From Petroclostridium sp. X23 (GTDB lineage: Bacteria > Bacillota > Clostridia > SK-Y3), in assembly GCF_030013905.1 (NCBI RefSeq), contig NZ_CP124862.1, positions 1,429,051 through 1,493,050 of the forward strand: a stretch of DNA of 64,000 nucleotides, given 5' to 3'. A model generated the notes under the pieces. It was given only the letters and a program-made list of their open reading frames with translations, was not told the origin of the DNA and did not search any database. A program made the position numbers and the translations under genes. This document shows positions 39,260 through 49,031 of this stretch, piece by piece. Every line of letters starts with the position of its first letter. Positions within the stretch are counted from its first letter, which is position 1.

Positions 39260-39648
39260 TACTCATCCCCCACCAGCCGGTTCTCTTCAATAAGCTCAAA
39301 ACAACGCATACATGTATCTGCCGTTATTTTAAGACAGCGGGACATGTCTATTTTCCCTTCCGTGATATTAAAGCAGGTTACGCTTCCATACCTGTCTTCA
39401 AACCATCTGACTAATTCGGGAATCAGTACAGATGAATAATGTTCGTGATACAGCGAAAGCACACATGCAGCTGCAGCAAGCGTACCACAGAACCGGTAGG
39501 TGCATACGCCATGGCACATCCCTTTCATTGCTCTGATCAAATCGGGATTGTCTTTGTCTAACATCTCCAGTCCTATCGCCATAACGATTTGCGCACAGCA
39601 GTATTTTTCAAGTGCTAGTTCGGTTACACGCTCTAAAATATCATCCAT
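39259..39648 (-). CDS. C-GCAxxG-C-C family protein
   Basis: 129 residues, redox-type small protein. Pattern YCCAQIV near residue 17, a Gly-containing helix, then GVCTYRFCGTLAAAACVLSL, and late Cys residues CLKITADTCMRCFEL. This family is predicted to bind an Fe-S cluster or metal. It resembles the protein next to the Desulfovibrio aldehyde oxidoreductase genes (DVU_1555; from memory). ATG at 39648 after GAGGGGTAGGG; the TTG at 39663 overlaps that site. Confidence 0.78.
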   Translation of the reverse strand: MDDILERVTELALEKYCCAQIVMAIGLEMLDKDNPDLIRAMKGMCHGVCTYRFCGTLAAAACVLSLYHEHYSSVLIPELVRWFEDRYGSVTCFNITEGKIDMSRCLKITADTCMRCFELIEENRLVGDE

Positions 39649-39680
39649 CCCTACCCCTCGCAATCACTCAATAGATTCTC

Positions 39681-40400
39681 CTAACTTTTGGTTGCAATAA
39701 GCAAATAGTACCCTATTTTCTTCTTTGTCCATATTGTTTCAGCATTACAAAATTCATTCTTGCATCCTGTCTGTCTGTAAAAGTCCGCCATAGATCCGTA
39801 CTTGAAAATAATACTGCACAGCACATCAATAAGTGTCTTTGAATGATCCTCAAATAATCGGATTTTAAACCCCATGTTTTGAACGCAGGCATACAATTCT
39901 TCTTTTGTCAGTATTCCTGCTATACTGCTAACAGCATTAATATCTATCGATACACTCTCTGCTTTGCGCATATATAGATCACTTAAAATTAGATACCCGT
40001 TTCTTTTCAATATGCGGCTGCATTCACCTAAAACCCTACCGATGTTATCTACATGAGACAATGTACATTCGCAAAGGACGGCATCCATTGTTTCACTCGG
40101 GAAAACCGTGCCTTCCGCCCTACCGTACATGATAGGTATGCTGCAATTTCTCTTCCTGCCTATACGCAGCATTCCTTTGGAGTTGTCAATACCCATAGCA
40201 TGGATACCGTAATGATTGATAAGATATTCAACGCTTGCTCCGACACCGCAGCCTATATCAAGCACCCTCGAACCTGCTTCAAGACCGCAGAAATCAGCAG
40301 CTCTTTTAGTGATGTGATAGCCACCCGGTCTTAACGTTATTCCAAAAAGTTCTATGGCCTTTGGATTTTCATATATATTACAAGGAATAGGATTGTTCAT
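39681..40400 (-). CDS. SAM-dependent methyltransferase (DVU_1556/TrsM-like)
   Basis: 239 residues with a class I methyltransferase core: motif I VLDIGCGVGASVEYL near residue 47, motif II region MGIDNSKGML, and CECTLSHVDN. C-terminal VDVLCSIIFKYGSMADFYRQTGC. The target is unknown; relatives sit beside a radical SAM protein in molybdenum-hydroxylase clusters. The ATG at 40400 follows AGGAGA; a longer frame to 40448 would overlap the upstream gene. Confidence 0.8.
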   Translation of the reverse strand: MNNPIPCNIYENPKAIELFGITLRPGGYHITKRAADFCGLEAGSRVLDIGCGVGASVEYLINHYGIHAMGIDNSKGMLRIGRKRNCSIPIMYGRAEGTVFPSETMDAVLCECTLSHVDNIGRVLGECSRILKRNGYLILSDLYMRKAESVSIDINAVSSIAGILTKEELYACVQNMGFKIRLFEDHSKTLIDVLCSIIFKYGSMADFYRQTGCKNEFCNAETIWTKKKIGYYLLIATKS

Positions 40401-40423
40401 ACGACTTCTCCTGTCTATTCTGT

Positions 40424-41446
40424 CTATGCACCTGTACCAAAGGAGCATTCCGGATAACGGCAGATTCTACACTTGCGGCATAATCCTCCCATACCGAATT
40501 TCACAATATCCTTTTTGGTTATTTCCTTTTTTGCTAGAATCATAGGGAGTATCAAATCGAAGATTGTCGTCCTATCATACATAACACATCCTGGCAAACC
40601 CAGCACCGGGACTCCGTCCAGATAAGCGATGAGTATCATTGACCCTGGAAGGACCGGTGCACCATAAGTTACTATATTTGCACCTGTCTTTTTAATACCC
40701 GCGGGGGTAACATCATCAGGATCGACAGACATTCCTCCCGTGACCACTACCATCTCCACTCCTTCTTGGACCATCCCCTTGACTGCATCACATATCTTTC
40801 CATCGTCATCGGGCAGAATTGTCTTCTGCTTTACTACACATCCAAACCCTCTCACCTTCTGTTCTACTATCGGTCCAAACTTATCAACGATCCTACCGGA
40901 ATAAACCTCACTGCCTGTGGTAACAATGCCCACCGACAAGGGCCTGAAAGGCTTTATTGTGAGGACTTTCTTTAACTCACAATATCTACCCACTTTAAAT
41001 AGGTTTTCTTTTTCTATTACAATAGGGATCACCCTAATTCCTGCGATCACATCATCTTTCTTAACCCATCTTTTGTTATTTAGTGAGGCAACTACAATTT
41101 CATCAACCATATTGATATTAAAAAGCAGTTCTTCATCTATCACCAGCATACCTTCATAATCGGCAATCAGATCTACCCTTCCATTACAAGGCGCTGTTAA
41201 TCTCAGTCCTGCACCCGCAACTTTCTCTGCAATATATGTGGCAGCCTCATCTTCATGTGCCTGATGTTCTTTTTTTTCCCATATATATATGTGCTCCTTC
41301 CCTATATTTAATAGTTCCGGAATATCTTCTTCAGTAATAATATGGCCTTTTTTGAATGCCCTTCCTTTAAACTCTCCCGGAATGATCTTTGTCATATCAT
41401 GGCATAATATCGCTCCAACAGCTTCTTGTACTTTTACTTTCTTCAT
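40424..41446 (-). CDS. Molybdopterin-binding (MoeA/MoaB-type) protein with C-terminal Cys cluster
   Basis: 340 residues. The C-terminal half has the MPT-binding fold: VGIVTTGSEVYSGRIVDKFGPIVEQKV, TGGMSVDPDDVTPAGIK, and PGSMILIAYLDGVPVLGLPGCVMYD. The N-terminal half (VGAILCHDMTKIIPGEFKGRAFKKGHIITEEDI) is MoeA-like. The last residues carry C323, C326, C329 and C334 (CX2CX2CX4C), unusual for MoeA and suggestive of an Fe-S or zinc site. Probably handles molybdenum cofactor for the aldehyde oxidoreductase. Start ATG, SD GGAGG. Confidence 0.85.
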   Translation of the reverse strand: MKKVKVQEAVGAILCHDMTKIIPGEFKGRAFKKGHIITEEDIPELLNIGKEHIYIWEKKEHQAHEDEAATYIAEKVAGAGLRLTAPCNGRVDLIADYEGMLVIDEELLFNINMVDEIVVASLNNKRWVKKDDVIAGIRVIPIVIEKENLFKVGRYCELKKVLTIKPFRPLSVGIVTTGSEVYSGRIVDKFGPIVEQKVRGFGCVVKQKTILPDDDGKICDAVKGMVQEGVEMVVVTGGMSVDPDDVTPAGIKKTGANIVTYGAPVLPGSMILIAYLDGVPVLGLPGCVMYDRTTIFDLILPMILAKKEITKKDIVKFGMGGLCRKCRICRYPECSFGTGA

Positions 41447-41487
41447 CCGAAAACAACCTCCGCTTTGACCGCTTTAATGTTTATTGT

Positions 41488-41694
41488 TCATTTACCTTCC
41501 AAGTTTTTTTCAATCTCTGCCATTTTACCTACAGCCGTACTTTCATCGACATGCACCATACCGCAGGAAGGACATCTTGGCAATTCAGCGGGAAAAGTAT
41601 TTCCAAGGTATGTGATATGCACTTTTCCTTTTTTCAAAGGAACATTACATTTTGCACAAATAATTTGATGTGCCCCTTCTTCTCTTTCCTTCAT
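41488..41694 (-). CDS. Small zinc-ribbon redox protein (DVU_1557-like)
   Basis: 68 residues with two Cys pairs, IICAKCNVPLKKGKV and PRCPSCGMVHVD, forming a rubredoxin/zinc-ribbon knuckle. It lies directly between the dicluster oxidoreductase (1-bp gap) and the molybdopterin-binding protein, an order like Desulfovibrio DVU_1557–1558 (from memory). Ribosome site GAGG is weak, consistent with coupling to the preceding gene. Confidence 0.75.
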   Translation of the reverse strand: MKEREEGAHQIICAKCNVPLKKGKVHITYLGNTFPAELPRCPSCGMVHVDESTAVGKMAEIEKNLEGK

Positions 41695-41695
41695 T

Positions 41696-44023
41696 TCAAT
41701 TCACATCCTCAATAATTTCTAAACGATGGCTGTATGCGTTATAAATACGGTATTTTTCATTTTCTATGCCATATTCCACCCAGTACGTGATAATTTGAGG
41801 CTTATAATGTGCCGTAAAATGATTGCTATTAGAGTTATAAACCTTGTTCCCGGTAGTCTCGGCATAGTAGATGGTCTTTTGAATATCTTCTATTAAGATC
41901 AGCCGCTCATCTATCATCGCCATCACTTCTTCCGGTATATGAAGCTTAATACTTTCATAATCCTGGCATTGCAGGCTCATTGCCTCTCTCCACCTTTCCC
42001 GCAGCATTTTCTCCTTTAATTTCATTCTGTTTTCCTGCCTTTGCGAATATCCTACCCTCTTTTGGTGCTTGACTATTTTTCCGGTATTATGATAAATCAG
42101 ATCCAATATATGCCATGCGTTCTTACCCTTGGAAGTAAAATAATCTCTGCAGTTAATGCAATAGGTCACATAATCATTACTGTTTTCCTGTATCCTTTGC
42201 TGTATTACTTTTTCAGTCAATCCGGGGTTCGCATATGCGGTTAATCCTCCATACCCGCAGCACTTGGTTTTTTGCTTACTGAATTCCAGTTCGCTGATAC
42301 TATATCCCAATTGCTCCAATATGCTTCGTACTGCTTGATGCTCCTCAAGTGCATATCTTGCCGTACAAGGGTCATGTACAGAAACCACCGTATCGGTGTG
42401 CAAAGACTTACCCGGCAAGCCATATCGGCCAAATACTTCCCAGACTGAAGTTACCGGTATTTGCGGGTAGCTGCCTTTTATCATCTGTTTGCAAGTAGAG
42501 CAGGCACATAAGACTTCCGGTTTGCCAAATCCCAGCCAATCTTCATAGAATCTGTCCATCACATGCATGAAGAGCTCACTTCTTCCGGACCATTTAGCCG
42601 GAGCACCGCAGCATCCGAGCAGCAAACCGACACCGCCTTGCAGTATGTTGATCAGATCGCTGTATAATTGGTTCACATACAAAGGTTCAAGAGCACTTAA
42701 CTGGCATCCCGGATAAAAAACAAACTTACTTTTTTCGAATCCCGGCTGATGTTTTTTCAAAGCAAATCTACTGCTATTGCTAAATAACATGTCGCGGATC
42801 GGAAAATCATGGATAGCCGGAGGCATATGTCCGTTTTTTACTGCCGATTCTTTTGCAATCTGATTTACTTCAGCCATATCTAATGCGTTAGGGCATATCT
42901 CGCCGCACAGTCCGCACATATTGCATGAATTGATCAGCTCTTTAGCAGTCTTCTTTCCTACAAGAATGTTAAAATTATTAGATATTTCTCTAATATATTT
43001 CTTGGGATATTTCCCATAATGCTCAAGATATTTGCAGGCTTTTACGCATTCCAGACAGCTGCATTGTATGCAGCGGCCTGCCTCGCGCATCGCCTCTTCC
43101 TGTACATATCCCATGTCTGTATTTGAAGGAATAACAACCGGCATGTTTTTTATTCTTGTTATCTTTGTAACCATTTTTGTGATATATGCACCTTCATGCC
43201 CTCTTGAAGCAGTCAGAGATACTTTCTGAATAAACCGGTCTATCGAAACAGCTGCCCTTTTTCCCTCCGAAATATCCGTAATGGGGGAAATCTTATTCGG
43301 AGCCGATTGTAACCCTGCCCCCGCAAACACCTTCGGATGGCCGGTCTGGAAAGTACCGTTGCCAACCATTATATTACCGGCATCTTCTATTTCCTGACCC
43401 AACGGGTGTATTAGTTTTTCTCCTCTTGATATATAAACCGCGTCATACTGATCGCATACCTCTTTAAAAGCTGCGATGTCTTTTATCTCTGTGTTATATC
43501 TAAACTCAACACGCATACCGTTGAATATTTTAAAGTCATCTAAAATCAGGTGTTTGGGTAGGATCTTATCAGATATATCCCATATCTCATGTCCTACCCT
43601 ATCACTCTTCTCAATAACCGATACCATATAACCCTTTTCTGCCAGAAACAGAGCGGCTGTCAATCCATTTAAACCGGAACCTATTACCGCCACTTTACGG
43701 TCCTTTTTCTGATAAAAACCCTTTCGCCGTTCGGGCACCTCGCCATATTCCAAACAAGTCTTTTCAAGCAGAGAAATGTTTAGTCCTGCATCTATCTCAT
43801 TTCTTTTGCATGAAGATTCACATGGATGGTCGCAAATTCTACTGATAATCCTTGGAAAAGGAACGCTGGCACAAAAGGTCTTTAATGCTTCATTAAAGTT
43901 TCCTGCTTTGATTTGAGCATTCATTTTCTTCACATCCACATGGACAGGACAGCTTGCTGTACAGGCCGGTGAATGTTCTTGTATGCACTTTTCTTCAAAA
44001 TCACTTATATTGTTACGTTCCAT
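41696..44023 (-). CDS. Dicluster/FAD oxidoreductase fused to CCG (heterodisulfide-reductase-type) domains
   Basis: 775 residues. (1) N-terminal dicluster domain, Cys in CIQEHSPACTASCPVH and CDHPCESSCKR. (2) FAD/NAD-type Rossmann domain, VAVIGSGLNGLTAALFLAEKGY near residue 110, shorter than a full NADH-binding enzyme. (3) [4Fe-4S] ferredoxin segments CIQCSCLECVKACKYL and CNMCGLCGEICPNAL. (4) two CCG domains: FYPGCQ…GCCG…CSTC and HDPC…KCCGYGG…YCINC. Fusions of this sort move electrons between flavin, Fe-S and a redox partner. Likely electron acceptor or donor for the Mop-type oxidoreductase encoded just upstream (inference). Confidence 0.88.
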   Translation of the reverse strand: MERNNISDFEEKCIQEHSPACTASCPVHVDVKKMNAQIKAGNFNEALKTFCASVPFPRIISRICDHPCESSCKRNEIDAGLNISLLEKTCLEYGEVPERRKGFYQKKDRKVAVIGSGLNGLTAALFLAEKGYMVSVIEKSDRVGHEIWDISDKILPKHLILDDFKIFNGMRVEFRYNTEIKDIAAFKEVCDQYDAVYISRGEKLIHPLGQEIEDAGNIMVGNGTFQTGHPKVFAGAGLQSAPNKISPITDISEGKRAAVSIDRFIQKVSLTASRGHEGAYITKMVTKITRIKNMPVVIPSNTDMGYVQEEAMREAGRCIQCSCLECVKACKYLEHYGKYPKKYIREISNNFNILVGKKTAKELINSCNMCGLCGEICPNALDMAEVNQIAKESAVKNGHMPPAIHDFPIRDMLFSNSSRFALKKHQPGFEKSKFVFYPGCQLSALEPLYVNQLYSDLINILQGGVGLLLGCCGAPAKWSGRSELFMHVMDRFYEDWLGFGKPEVLCACSTCKQMIKGSYPQIPVTSVWEVFGRYGLPGKSLHTDTVVSVHDPCTARYALEEHQAVRSILEQLGYSISELEFSKQKTKCCGYGGLTAYANPGLTEKVIQQRIQENSNDYVTYCINCRDYFTSKGKNAWHILDLIYHNTGKIVKHQKRVGYSQRQENRMKLKEKMLRERWREAMSLQCQDYESIKLHIPEEVMAMIDERLILIEDIQKTIYYAETTGNKVYNSNSNHFTAHYKPQIITYWVEYGIENEKYRIYNAYSHRLEIIEDVN

Positions 44024-44136
44024 ATGGTTTTACCCCTTTACACTACTGCAATAAAAGCATATGTTGCACCCCTCATTTTTGGATGCAACATATACCAAGC
44101 AGATAACAAATCAAGGTATTTTATATAATCAACCAA

Positions 44137-46875
44137 TTACTTTGATTGGTTCTTGAGGGCTTCCAATACTTTCTCAGGTGTTGCAGGCAAATGGCGTATT
44201 CTAACCCCGCAAGCATTGTATATTGCATTTACAATGGAAACATGCGGTCCTGCAAGAGGCGCTTCACCGCAGCCGGACACACCTTTGTACCCATGCTCTC
44301 TAGGCGTTTCGGTATAGATAATTTGAATATCGTCAGGCACATCTTTAATATACGGAAAGCCGCATGCGATAAGAGAAATATGCTTATGAATATCTTCGAA
44401 ATCCTCACTCAATGCAAGACCGATTCCCTGCTGTACCGCGCCATATATCTGTCCGTCTACTACCAGCTTGTTGCATATGGTACCAAAGTCGGAGGCTATC
44501 GTCATTTTCAGTACTGTAGTCTTTCCGGTATTCACATCTACTTCAACCTCCGTCACATACGCTGAATACAGATAGGCAACATACGGCGAGAATTGACCCG
44601 TTTTTTCGTCAAGGGTGGTACAAAAACTTGTGGTGGCATAGGAGCCTGTATACTTTAGAAGTATGCCTTCTTCAACCATTTCCGTATAAGTTCTGTATTC
44701 GCCTGTTTCCTTCCTCATTGCCTTAAGAAGCTTGTCACAAGCATCTGCGATGGCATTTCCGGTCAGCAACTGACTTCTGCTTCCTCCTGCCGCACCACTG
44801 TCAGGACATTTCGCCGTGTCATTCATGCATAATCGGATCTGCTCCGGTTTTAGCTTGAGAGGGCGCAATGCTTCGTGAGCAACTGCCAATGTACCCATAT
44901 CAGCCCCCTGTCCATGATCTTCCCATGTATTGAATACAGTCACCGTATTGTCCTCATTTAATTCTACCGCAGCTTCAGATGTATCGGAGCTGTCATTCCC
45001 TACACTGTATATACCGATAGATACGCCTACGCCACGTTTCTTATCTGTTCTATCATCCTTCCTGCATCTTTCAAGAGCAGCTTGATACTCGGGACGCAGT
45101 TTATCAAACAGTTCAACAAAAGGAAAACAATCGGGTGTTGCACCGGTAGGCGTCGTATCCCCCGGCCTGTACAGGTTTTTATACCTGAACTCGAACGGAT
45201 CCATGCCCAGCGCCTCAGCCATTTCATCCATAATGCTCTCCCAGCACATAAAGCTTTGCGGAGCACCAAAAGCACGGAATGCGGAACCGAAAGCATGGTT
45301 TGTAAATGTCTCTCTTGTAATCCCTCTGATGTTAGGCAGTTTATAACCTGAACCTATGAAAGAATTTGCACGAACACAAAGCGCATCACCTAATTCGGAA
45401 TAGGCACCATGGTCCTGAAGATAATCATATTCCAGTCCCAGCAATTCTCCTGTTTTTGATGCACCTAGTTTAAGCGTTCCAAAGGCAGGCGAGCGTTTGC
45501 CGGTATAAGTGATCTGCTGATACATATCATATTGGAGGAAAACAGGTTTTCCTGTCGCAATAGCAGCAACCCCTACTAATGCTTCATTGGTTGGACTAAG
45601 CTTATAACCGAAAGTCGCACCTGCATAATTCTGAATCAGCCTTAATTTATTTAAAGGCACCCCTATACCATCTGCAATCATAAAACTGTGCATATAAAGG
45701 GCAATGCTCTTTGACTGAATGGTAAGCATATCATCTTCTCCGATATAGGCGAATCCTACATCAGGCTCCAGCACCAAGTGTGGCTGCCGTTGGAGGTAAT
45801 ATTCCCGCTCAATAACAACATCTGCATTCTCCATGAGGGGTTTTGTATCCTCACCTTTAACGGTGGGCTGCTCAAAGAATACATTAGGCGTTCCCGGATG
45901 AATTTCTATTGCATCTTCTGCTGCGGCTTCCCTTGCATTCATATAAGCAGGTAATTCTTCTATTTCTACTTTTACTTTTTCTGCTGCAGCCTTTGCTTGT
46001 TCAATCGTATCGGCGCATACGATCGCGATGGCATCGCCGTATTGGAATATCTTCTTATCACAAAGGATCGGCCGGTCATATCCGTCACCCTTATTCCACG
46101 GGAAGCACAGCAATCCGAATATACGGTTGGTGCCTTTGATATCCTTATGCGTAACAACCTTTGCAACCCCCGGCATCTTTTCGGCTTCAGAGGTATCAAT
46201 GGAAATAATATTCGCATGCGATACCTTTGCTTGAACCAATGCCATGTGCAGCGTCCCTTCCGGCAATTTTAATCCCAAATCCGCTCCGTAATCACAAGTT
46301 CCTGTTACTTTGGCCAACGCAGAAGGGCGTATATAGGAAGTGCCAAATACCCTTCCGTCTTCCGGCATTTTGAAATCAAGCTCTTCCATCGTAATCTCGC
46401 CTCTTAACACCCTTGCGGCATCCGTGACGGCATTCACTAGCGGGAGATATCCGGTACATCTGCAGGCGTTGCGGTGCTTCTGAAACCAATCCCTTACATC
46501 CTGCCTGGTTGGATTAATATTCTGGTCTAAAAGTGCTTTGGATGAAACAATAAATCCCGGTGAACAAAAACCGCACTGAGCTCCTCCGTGAACCATCCAT
46601 GCAAGCTGCAAAGGATGAAGTTTTTCAGGTGTTCCCACTCCCTCGATAGTAGTAATTTCAGCACCATCCGGTACATGCTTCATTTTTAAAGTACAGGAAC
46701 GTACGACCTTTTTATTCATGATAACCGAGCATGCCCCGCATTGCCCATTTCCGCAGCCTACTTTTGTTCCTGTAAGCCGCAGCTGTTTTCTTATTACATC
46801 GGAAAGTTTTGCATCGGGTTCAACAATGACCGTAGTTGGCTGTCCGTTAACCATTAATTCCTTCCTAAGAATCAT
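44137..46875 (-). CDS. mop: Single-chain molybdopterin aldehyde oxidoreductase (Mop type)
   Basis: 912 residues, close to Desulfovibrio gigas Mop (~907). The N-terminal [2Fe-2S] domain has GCGNGQCGACSVIM with C in VVRSC. The second cluster has QCGFCSPGF and CRCTGY. The hammerhead and molybdenum domains follow, with AFRAFGAPQSF and the C-terminal GVSGCGEAPLAG, whose Glu is the general base. There is no FAD domain, so electrons must leave via Fe-S to a partner. Oxidises aldehydes to acids in characterised relatives. Start ATG, SD GAGGAG. It precedes its accessory genes and follows a zinc alcohol dehydrogenase gene by 68 bp. Confidence 0.9.
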   Translation of the reverse strand: MILRKELMVNGQPTTVIVEPDAKLSDVIRKQLRLTGTKVGCGNGQCGACSVIMNKKVVRSCTLKMKHVPDGAEITTIEGVGTPEKLHPLQLAWMVHGGAQCGFCSPGFIVSSKALLDQNINPTRQDVRDWFQKHRNACRCTGYLPLVNAVTDAARVLRGEITMEELDFKMPEDGRVFGTSYIRPSALAKVTGTCDYGADLGLKLPEGTLHMALVQAKVSHANIISIDTSEAEKMPGVAKVVTHKDIKGTNRIFGLLCFPWNKGDGYDRPILCDKKIFQYGDAIAIVCADTIEQAKAAAEKVKVEIEELPAYMNAREAAAEDAIEIHPGTPNVFFEQPTVKGEDTKPLMENADVVIEREYYLQRQPHLVLEPDVGFAYIGEDDMLTIQSKSIALYMHSFMIADGIGVPLNKLRLIQNYAGATFGYKLSPTNEALVGVAAIATGKPVFLQYDMYQQITYTGKRSPAFGTLKLGASKTGELLGLEYDYLQDHGAYSELGDALCVRANSFIGSGYKLPNIRGITRETFTNHAFGSAFRAFGAPQSFMCWESIMDEMAEALGMDPFEFRYKNLYRPGDTTPTGATPDCFPFVELFDKLRPEYQAALERCRKDDRTDKKRGVGVSIGIYSVGNDSSDTSEAAVELNEDNTVTVFNTWEDHGQGADMGTLAVAHEALRPLKLKPEQIRLCMNDTAKCPDSGAAGGSRSQLLTGNAIADACDKLLKAMRKETGEYRTYTEMVEEGILLKYTGSYATTSFCTTLDEKTGQFSPYVAYLYSAYVTEVEVDVNTGKTTVLKMTIASDFGTICNKLVVDGQIYGAVQQGIGLALSEDFEDIHKHISLIACGFPYIKDVPDDIQIIYTETPREHGYKGVSGCGEAPLAGPHVSIVNAIYNACGVRIRHLPATPEKVLEALKNQSK

Positions 46876-46943
46876 GTAAAAATTCTCCTCTCAACTTGGA
46901 AAAATCATAAAATGCTTATATGATTTTTCCATAAAACTTTTCT

Positions 46944-47981
46944 TTAGAACTTTATAGCGATTTTATTGGCTTTTCTCTGCGCCACTAGATCATAGGCTTC
47001 AATAATATGGTCAAAATCAATCACATGGGATATATAATCCTTGGGGTCAAGCACTCCTTCTTTGACCCAGTCGACAATCTGCTCATGCACTTCGGCAGCG
47101 TCTTCAATTTCCGGCCATTGTATAAATTTCACCTGCCAGTTATACGGTGCCTTACTCCAATCGATTTCCATACCAAGCTTTGGAGATATGCCGTACACAC
47201 ACATTGTGCCTGAAGGTTTGATTAATTCCATTGCCTGATTCAATAACGCATTAATACCGACAGCATCTACCGTAAAGTCACAGCCATCCTTGCAAATGCG
47301 CCTTACTTCTTCCGCCACATCTATCTTTGTACTGTTAAATGCATAATCTGCACCCATTTTTTTTGCGTATTCAACTTTTTCATCAACAATGTCCAGTACA
47401 ATCACCGGACCCATTCCCATTAACTTTGCAAATTTTATAAAACAAAGACCGACAGGTCCCGAACCATAAACCACCAGACTCTTTCCTGAAGTAAAACCGA
47501 AATTTTTCATTGCACTTAGTACTTCTTTAAAGGTGATGATCATGGTTGACGATACAGGGTCAAAATCCATGGGAATTTTTTGATTGGTAATATAAGCCAT
47601 ATTATAATCCGGGTCCTCGGGGGACACTCCGTCTTCAATCAACGCTTCCCAATCACCTACGATTGCGTATTCGGCGAAGCCGCCATACCCCGGATAGTAT
47701 CCATCAATAGGTTCAAAAAGCAGAGGCTGCATAACATAGTCACCAATATCAAAATTTCTTACCTTCTTGCCTTTCTCAATCACTGTTCCGACACCTTCAT
47801 GTCCCAATATCGCAGGATAGGTATTAAATCCCTTGAAATTTCCATGAATTATTTTCATATCGGTACCGTTGCATATGCCACAACTCTCAACTTTTACAAG
47901 CGCTTGATAATCACTGTATTTCGGCTTCTCGGTATTTGCAACGGACAGTTCACCTTTGTCATTTACAACCAGACATCTCAT
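46944..47981 (-). CDS. Zinc-binding medium-chain alcohol dehydrogenase
   Basis: 345 residues. Catalytic zinc: Cys in CGICNGTDMKIIHGNF and the GHE motif ILGHEGVGTVIEKG. NAD(P) Rossmann VVYGSGPVGLCFIKFAKLMG near 170. The structural-zinc four-Cys lobe is not evident, as in many sugar/polyol dehydrogenases such as threonine or sorbitol dehydrogenase relatives. Likely interconverts an alcohol and an aldehyde or ketone; position suggests a link to the transketolase and the aldehyde oxidoreductase. SD AGGAGG, ATG. Confidence 0.88.
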   Translation of the reverse strand: MRCLVVNDKGELSVANTEKPKYSDYQALVKVESCGICNGTDMKIIHGNFKGFNTYPAILGHEGVGTVIEKGKKVRNFDIGDYVMQPLLFEPIDGYYPGYGGFAEYAIVGDWEALIEDGVSPEDPDYNMAYITNQKIPMDFDPVSSTMIITFKEVLSAMKNFGFTSGKSLVVYGSGPVGLCFIKFAKLMGMGPVIVLDIVDEKVEYAKKMGADYAFNSTKIDVAEEVRRICKDGCDFTVDAVGINALLNQAMELIKPSGTMCVYGISPKLGMEIDWSKAPYNWQVKFIQWPEIEDAAEVHEQIVDWVKEGVLDPKDYISHVIDFDHIIEAYDLVAQRKANKIAIKF

Positions 47982-48029
47982 AGATACCCTCCTAACTCTA
48001 TCCTTGTGCCGTTATTACGCCGGCCTCCC

Positions 48030-48995
48030 TTATTTTCTCGCGATTGCTTTTTCACACTTTGCAGCAATATACTTTGCATTCAATTCAAATCTTTCACTCA
48101 AGTAACTCATAGGGCCGACTTCACCAAAAATATCTTGAACACCGATCTTTTCCATCGGTACCGGTGCATTTTCAACAAGCACATCTGCTACGGCAGATCC
48201 CAATCCATTTAAAATATTATGATTTTCGGCAGTTACGATGGCCCCGGTTTCTTTAGCTGCTTTTATGATGGCCTCTTTATCTATAGGTTTAATAGTAAAC
48301 ATGTCGAGAACCCTTGCGGAAATATTCTTCTCTTCCAACATTTTTGCAGCTTTAATGGCTTCGCTTACACAATATCCGGCAGCTATGATGGTAACGTCTT
48401 TGCCCTCACTGATGGTTACCGCTTTGCCTATATCAAAGGTAGAGCCTTCTTTATATACTTTATTCACAGATTTCCTTATGACTCTCAGATAAAACATCCC
48501 ATAGATATCCTTGATCTGTGCCATGATATCCTTTAACATGACCGTATCGGTAATATCTATTAAAGTCATACCGGGCAGCGCTCTCATAAGGGCCATATCT
48601 TCCATCGCGGCATGCGTTCCGCCATTGTATTCCGCAGCAATACCCGGGTCACTTCCGATTATTTTCAGATTGGATTTCGAATACGAGCCTGACATGAAAA
48701 TCTGATCGTACATTCTCCTGGACGCAAAAGCCCCAAATGTATGAATATAGGGTATAAATCCTAATTTTGCCATACCTGCCGCTACGCCGCACATATTGGC
48801 TTCTTGTATTCCTACATCAATGGTCCTTTCAGGGAATTTTTCCCTAAAAGCGAACATCCCTATTGCAGCCAGCAAATCAGCATCAAAGGCTAATACATTC
48901 TTATCCTTTTCAGCCAGTTCTATCATTGCTTCGGCATATTTATCCTTCATATTCAATTCTTCAACTCTATTCTCACTGTCTAATACAATATTCAT
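48030..48995 (-). CDS. Transketolase, C-terminal half
   Basis: 321 residues holding the pyrimidine-binding (PYR) and C-terminal transketolase domains: VLAFDADLLAAIGM, RTIDVGIQEANMCGVAAGMAKLG with the Glu that activates thiamine diphosphate, and the C-terminal VTAENHNILNGLGSAV. With the preceding gene it makes one enzyme from two chains, as often seen in catabolic operons in Firmicutes. Moves a two-carbon unit between a ketose and an aldose. SD AGGTGAGG, ATG. 36 bp after the N-terminal half gene. Confidence 0.92.
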   Translation of the reverse strand: MNIVLDSENRVEELNMKDKYAEAMIELAEKDKNVLAFDADLLAAIGMFAFREKFPERTIDVGIQEANMCGVAAGMAKLGFIPYIHTFGAFASRRMYDQIFMSGSYSKSNLKIIGSDPGIAAEYNGGTHAAMEDMALMRALPGMTLIDITDTVMLKDIMAQIKDIYGMFYLRVIRKSVNKVYKEGSTFDIGKAVTISEGKDVTIIAAGYCVSEAIKAAKMLEEKNISARVLDMFTIKPIDKEAIIKAAKETGAIVTAENHNILNGLGSAVADVLVENAPVPMEKIGVQDIFGEVGPMSYLSERFELNAKYIAAKCEKAIARK

Positions 48996-49031
48996 AAAAC
49001 CTCACCTTTCTGTTTTAGAGTCTATTCATTC

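Noticed and set aside
46876..46943. Moco riboswitch upstream of the mop-type or xanthine-dehydrogenase-type genes
   Set aside because: The spacers (46876–46943 and 31070–31146) are too short or lack the required helices.
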